A stretch of DNA of 35,440 nucleotides from Oscillospiraceae bacterium (GTDB lineage Bacteria > Bacillota > Clostridia > Saccharofermentanales > Saccharofermentanaceae), in assembly GCA_902802325.1 (NCBI GenBank), contig CADCLV010000019.1:1-35440 (forward strand), in the 5' to 3' direction. The position numbers were made by a program, and so were the translations under genes. The notes under the pieces were generated by a model. It had not been told where the DNA came from. It ran no database searches and worked only from the letters and a program-made list of their open reading frames with translations. Below are positions 32,173 to 35,440 of the stretch, piece by piece. Numbering within the stretch: position 1 is the stretch's first letter; each line of letters begins with the position of its first letter.

Positions 32173-33984
32173 TTATCTCTTCTTAACAGCCTTGAACTTA
32201 CAGTTCTCGATACAAGCGCCGCACTTGATGCACTTTGTTGTATCGATGGAGTAAGCAACCTTACCAACTTCACCTGTGATCGCGTTGACCGGGCACTTCT
32301 TAGCGCACAGAGAACACTTCTTACAGATCTCAGGATCGATGTAGAATTCTGTCAGGCCCTTACATACGTGGCAACGGCACTTCTTATCTACAACATGCTC
32401 TACATACTCATCACGGAAGTGCTTGAGTGTGGAGAGGATCGGGTTAGCAGCTGTCTGGCCGAGAGCACAAAGAGAACCATTCTTAAGGGAAAGTGCGACC
32501 TCTTCGAGAGCGTCGATATCCTCGAGTGTACCTGTACCATCTGTAATCTTTGTGAGAAGCTCATACATTCTCTTTGTACCGATACGGCACGGAGAACACT
32601 TACCGCAAGACTCATCTACTGTGAACTCGAGGAAGAACTTCGCGATATCAACCATACAGGTATCTTCGTCCATAACGATCATACCGCCGGAACCCATCAT
32701 GGAACCTGCAGCTATGAGGTTATCGTAGTCGATCGGGGTATCCAGGAGAGATGCAGGAATACATCCGCCGGAAGGACCACCGGTCTGAACAGCCTTGAAG
32801 GCCTTACCATTCGGGATACCGCCACCGATATCAAATACGATCTCACGAACTGTGGTACCCATCGGGATCTCAACGAGACCTACGTTGTTTACCTTACCGC
32901 CGAGAGCAAATACCTTAGTACCCTTGGACTTCTCAGTACCAACGGAAGCGAACCACTCAGCACCCTTGTTGATGATAACCGGAATGTTAGCATATGTCTC
33001 AACGTTGTTGAGGATAGTCGGCTTACCGAACAGACCCTTGATAGCCGGGAACGGCGGACGAGGTGTCGGATTACCACGCTTACCTTCGATAGAACGCATG
33101 AGAGCTGTTTCCTCACCACATACGAAAGCGCCGGCGCCAAGACGGATATCCAGATCAAAGGAGAATCCGGAATCGAAGATATTCTCACCGAGCAGACCAT
33201 ACTCTCTAGCCTGATCGATAGCGATCTGCAGTCTCTTAACAGCGATCGGGTACTCAGCACGGATGTAAACATAACCCTGATGAGCGTCGATGCAGTAAGC
33301 AGCGATAGCCATAGCCTCGATTACGCTATGCGGGTCACCCTCGAGGATGGAACGGTCCATAAATGCACCCGGGTCACCTTCGTCGGCGTTACAGCAAACA
33401 TACTTGGTGATGCCCTGTCCTCTGTTACCGGAAGCAAACTTCCATTTAAGGCCAGTCGGGAATCCGCCGCCGCCACGGCCACGGAGACCGGAATCAATGA
33501 TTTCCTGGATTACAGCATCAGGATCTCTCTTCTCTGTAAGGATCTTACCAAGAGCCTGATAACCATCATGAGCGATATACTCATCGATATTTTCCGGGTT
33601 GATGTTACCGCAGTTGCGGAGAGCAACACGCATCTGCTTCTTGAAGAAGTTGCTGTCATTTGCAGAAGTTTTTTCAGCTGCCTGAGCACCATCGTGCTTC
33701 GGAGCCATGAGACGCTCTACATAGCGGCCCTTCAGGAGGTGCTCGCTAACGATCTCAGCAACATCCTCAGGTGTAACACGATAATACATAACACCTTCCG
33801 GATAAATTACAACGATAGGACCCTGGGCGCAAAGGCCGAAGCATCCTGTCTGAACTACTTTTACTTCTTTTTCAAGTCCCTGAGCCGGAATCTGCTGCTC
33901 AAACTGCTCGAGAATCTTCGCGGAGTTTGAAGATGTGCATCCTGTACCACAGCAAACAAGGACGTGCGCACGAAATAAATCCAT
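32173..33984 (-). CDS. hydB: NAD-linked hydrogenase flavoprotein subunit HydB (NuoF-like)
   Basis: HydB binds FMN and NAD(H) and passes electrons to HydA; in bifurcating complexes it is the proposed site of bifurcation between NADH and ferredoxin. The 603 residues hold an N-terminal thioredoxin-like [2Fe-2S] domain (C11/C12, C16, C48, C52), the NuoF core with the Gly-rich GLRGRGGGGFPTG (near 168-180), an SLBB segment, the [4Fe-4S] site CGKCSPC, and two C-terminal ferredoxin-type [4Fe-4S] motifs (CKKCSLCAKKCP and CIKCGACIENC). The start follows AGGAGG. It lies 40 bases before hydA and directly after hydC. Confidence 0.96.
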   Translation of the reverse strand: MDLFRAHVLVCCGTGCTSSNSAKILEQFEQQIPAQGLEKEVKVVQTGCFGLCAQGPIVVIYPEGVMYYRVTPEDVAEIVSEHLLKGRYVERLMAPKHDGAQAAEKTSANDSNFFKKQMRVALRNCGNINPENIDEYIAHDGYQALGKILTEKRDPDAVIQEIIDSGLRGRGGGGFPTGLKWKFASGNRGQGITKYVCCNADEGDPGAFMDRSILEGDPHSVIEAMAIAAYCIDAHQGYVYIRAEYPIAVKRLQIAIDQAREYGLLGENIFDSGFSFDLDIRLGAGAFVCGEETALMRSIEGKRGNPTPRPPFPAIKGLFGKPTILNNVETYANIPVIINKGAEWFASVGTEKSKGTKVFALGGKVNNVGLVEIPMGTTVREIVFDIGGGIPNGKAFKAVQTGGPSGGCIPASLLDTPIDYDNLIAAGSMMGSGGMIVMDEDTCMVDIAKFFLEFTVDESCGKCSPCRIGTKRMYELLTKITDGTGTLEDIDALEEVALSLKNGSLCALGQTAANPILSTLKHFRDEYVEHVVDKKCRCHVCKGLTEFYIDPEICKKCSLCAKKCPVNAITGEVGKVAYSIDTTKCIKCGACIENCKFKAVKKR

Positions 33985-33986
33985 GA

Positions 33987-34475
33987 TTAAGCCTCCTTAT
34001 ACTTTGCAATAATACCGGGAATTTCATCCGGTGTCAGACGACCATATACATCGTCACCGACCATGATAACCGGTGCCAGACCACAGGCACCAACACAACG
34101 GCACGCAGAGATCGAGAACTTACCATCCTTAGTAACATCTCCGTTCTTAATGCCCAGTACATCCTCGATCTTATCGAGCAGGGCCTGCGAACCTTTAACA
34201 TAGCAAGCTGTACCCAGGCATACGCTGATCGCGTTTTCTCCCTTCGGCTTCAGCGAGAAGAAAGAGTAGAACGAAATTACGCCGTACACCTCTGCAACAG
34301 ATACATCAAGTGCATCCGCTACTTTTCTCTGGACAGGAAGCGGCAGATAGCCGTAAATTTCCTGAGCCTGCTGCAATGTGGCCATCAAAGCCTTCTGGCC
34401 CTGGCCCTTGTATTTCGAAAGAACTTCATCGAGCTTTGCGCTCATTTCTTCCGGAGTCATTTTTTGTTTTCCCAC
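33987..34475 (-). CDS. hydC: hydrogenase subunit HydC (NuoE-like [2Fe-2S] protein)
   Basis: HydC is the thioredoxin-fold [2Fe-2S] partner of HydB, as NuoE is of NuoF. I chose a GTG start at 34475 (163 residues) because an ideal GGAGGTGA lies 7 bases upstream; the frame extends 14 codons further to an ATG that would put this site inside the coding sequence. Cluster ligands are C-x4-C in VCLGTACYVKG and C-x3-C in CVGACGLAP. A helical N-terminal domain contains the NuoE-type QAQEIYGYLP. It is the first gene of hydC-hydB-hydA and ends 2 bases before hydB. Confidence 0.95.
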   Translation of the reverse strand: MGKQKMTPEEMSAKLDEVLSKYKGQGQKALMATLQQAQEIYGYLPLPVQRKVADALDVSVAEVYGVISFYSFFSLKPKGENAISVCLGTACYVKGSQALLDKIEDVLGIKNGDVTKDGKFSISACRCVGACGLAPVIMVGDDVYGRLTPDEIPGIIAKYKEA

Positions 34476-34482
34476 AGTTGAC

Positions 34483-34490
34483 TCACCTCC
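34483..34490 (-). promoter_or_regulatory. RBS that decides the GTG start of hydC
   Basis: On the minus strand the eight bases GGAGGTGA are fully complementary to the 16S rRNA 3' end and lie 7 bases before the GTG at 34475. Confidence 0.7.
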
Positions 34491-34498
34491 CACATGGT

Positions 34499-34527
34499 AG
34501 GATAACATAACAACCAATTTCCCTCAA
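34499..34527 (-). promoter_or_regulatory. possible promoter of hydC-hydB-hydA
   Basis: On the minus strand TTGAGG (34527..34522) and TATCCT (34504..34499) are 17 bases apart, each with 4 of 6 consensus bases. It would give a very short leader holding only the RBS. The rest of the divergent gap up to 34660 is AT-rich and shows nothing else certain. Confidence 0.35.
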
Positions 34528-34672
34528 TAAAGAATTTGTGAATTTGCCCAAGTATTTTTCGAAAATATCAAATTCGTCACCATTTCTTCTTCAAATGAAA
34601 ATCATTTAACTGCTTCTTTCTTTTTCCTCATGAGTTTATTAGAATGAAATACAGTTTATTTAAGGAGCGCCT

Positions 34673-35023
34673 ATGCAGTTAACTATTCAGATCCAGTCTC
34701 AGGACAATGGCAGAAAGATCTATGACATGGGCATCGCCAACGTCGTGATCTCGCTCGGCGGCGACGGCGCGATGCTGATCTGCAGCGACGGCGTTTTCCA
34801 GGGAAAATCCCCGAAACTTGACGTGGTCAACACGGTTGGCTGCGGCGATTCGATGGTCGGCGCCTTTGCGGTCGGTCTTGAGCGGAAGATGCCGCCGCAG
34901 GAAGTTCTCCGCTATGCCGTTTCCGTGGCTTCTGCCAACGCCATGTCGCCGCACACCGGTGATTTCGAACCGGCCGTGCAGAAAGATATTTATGAAAAGA
35001 CAGCCGTGGAGAAGATAGGCTGA
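34673..35023 (+). pseudogene. C-terminal fragment of a PfkB-family sugar-phosphate kinase (FruK/LacC type)
   Basis: The 116 residues match only the last third of 1-phosphofructokinase/tagatose-6-phosphate kinase proteins, which are usually about 310 residues. The ISLGGDGAMLI strand and the PfkB signature NTVGCGDSM (GAGDS-type anion hole with the catalytic Asp) are present, with Cys replacing the usual Ala. The sugar-binding N-terminal two-thirds is absent; the first dozen residues do not resemble the family. An AAGGAG site precedes the ATG, so a short product could still be translated, but it lacks the sugar-binding domain. Followed by a ketose-bisphosphate aldolase gene, the natural partner. 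The third-position GC looks higher than in neighbouring genes. Confidence 0.7.
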
Positions 35024-35054
35024 TAGAATACAGAACCTTCGAATTTATGGACTT

Positions 35055-35070
35055 GGCAGGCGCACCTGCC
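35055..35070. repeat. perfect hairpin between kinase fragment and aldolase gene
   Basis: GGCAGG (35055-35060), loop CGCA, CCTGCC (35065-35070). No T-run follows, so it is not an intrinsic terminator. It sits just before the aldolase RBS and may mark an mRNA processing or stabilising site. Confidence 0.4.
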
Positions 35071-35086
35071 GGAAAGTGAGGATATT

Positions 35087-35440
35087 ATGCCATTAGTTAC
35101 ATCGAAACAGCTTTTACTGGATGCACAGGCCGGCGGTTATGCCGTAGGCGCATTTAACGTTGAAAATATGGAGATGGTGCAGGCAGTTGTTGCCGCAGCC
35201 GAGGAACTGAAGTCCCCTGTCCTGATTCAGACGACACCGGGAACCATCAAGTACGCCGGACTCGCCATGTATCTTGCCAATGTAAAGGCAGCTGCAGAGG
35301 CAGCTTCCGTTCCGATTGCAATGCACCTTGATCACGGAAACAGCTTTGATCTTGCCATGCAGGCACTCAGAACCGGCTATACTTCCATCATGATTGACGG
35401 TTCCAAGCTGCCGTTTGAGGACAATATCGCACTGACAAAG
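35087..35440 (+). CDS. class II ketose-1,6-bisphosphate aldolase (partial, runs off the right edge)
   Basis: The first 118 residues are visible. The family splits fructose- or tagatose-1,6-bisphosphate into two triose phosphates using a metal ion. The N-terminus (LVTSKQLLLDAQAGGYAVGAFN) and the metal-binding HLDHG motif (about 83-87) are typical, as is SIMIDGSKLPFEDN. The S-P-V-L-I-x-T-T-P-G-T stretch resembles the GatY/KbaY tagatose-bisphosphate branch, but fructose-bisphosphate specificity cannot be excluded from this part. GAGG precedes the ATG. It lies 63 bases after the kinase fragment, probably on the same transcript. Confidence 0.9.
   Translation, partial: MPLVTSKQLLLDAQAGGYAVGAFNVENMEMVQAVVAAAEELKSPVLIQTTPGTIKYAGLAMYLANVKAAAEAASVPIAMHLDHGNSFDLAMQALRTGYTSIMIDGSKLPFEDNIALTK

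Noticed and set aside
30345..33930. Long plus-strand open frames (558 and 520 codons) opposite hydA and hydB
   Set aside because: Same codon-bias shadow effect; the minus-strand proteins have all hydrogenase motifs and RBSs, the plus-strand ones have none.
34535..34550. Possible Rex site before the hydrogenase operon
   Set aside because: Only one half (TTGTGAA) matches; the second half needed for the inverted repeat is not there. Hydrogenase operons are often under Rex, but this site does not show it.

Overview
The window reads as chromosomal DNA of a strictly anaerobic Clostridia-class Firmicute, probably a gut, rumen or digester fermenter. The evidence is the co-directional gene order, Gram-positive style ribosome-binding sites (GGAGG), sigma-A type promoters, a DinR/LexA-type box before recA, a long PPi-dependent phosphofructokinase and an NAD-linked trimeric [FeFe]-hydrogenase. 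I cannot name a genus from the sequence alone. Most of it is housekeeping DNA; no CRISPR array, prophage, insertion sequence or rRNA is visible.

Positions 1-18210 (all minus strand) form a block for information processing and envelope synthesis. In transcription order it runs proC, rnhA, a NudF-like Nudix hydrolase, ftsK/spoIIIE, folD, cinA, murJ (one tightly packed operon behind a promoter at 18248-18276). Then come recA, recX, rimO, pgsA (SOS-type promoter), acpP with its own promoter and terminator, rnc, and finally smc, ftsY. The left edge holds two large stem-loops and the promoter, RBS and GTG start of one more minus-strand gene.

Positions 18210-24610 hold tRNA-Trp (+), an acidic single-pass membrane protein (-), a FabG-like SDR oxidoreductase (+), a zinc-ribbon membrane protein behind tRNA-Pro(GGG) (-), pnp (-) and rpsO (-). 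A Fur-box-like palindrome lies between the acidic membrane protein and the SDR. The pnp leader can fold in two mutually exclusive ways that hide or expose its RBS, and it is the best candidate for an undescribed regulatory element here.

Positions 24610-30300 hold a membrane diguanylate cyclase (GGEEF), PPi-phosphofructokinase (+), and two convergent predicted lipoproteins of unknown function that share a bidirectional terminator: one with a Thr/Glu-rich stalk and six cysteines, one with charged linkers.

Positions 30300-34500 are the hydrogenase operon hydC-hydB-hydA (minus strand), which couples NADH (and probably ferredoxin) oxidation to H2 formation. The H-cluster L1 motif of HydA reads TSCSPGW instead of TSCCPGW. 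The right edge (34673-35440, plus strand) carries only the C-terminal third of a PfkB-family sugar-phosphate kinase, behind an intact RBS, followed by the start of a class II ketose-bisphosphate aldolase. It looks like a sugar-catabolic operon whose kinase gene has been truncated.

Functionally the window combines DNA repair and chromosome segregation, RNA turnover (rnc, pnp, rnhA), and core fermentative metabolism (PPi-PFK, hydrogenase, aldolase).
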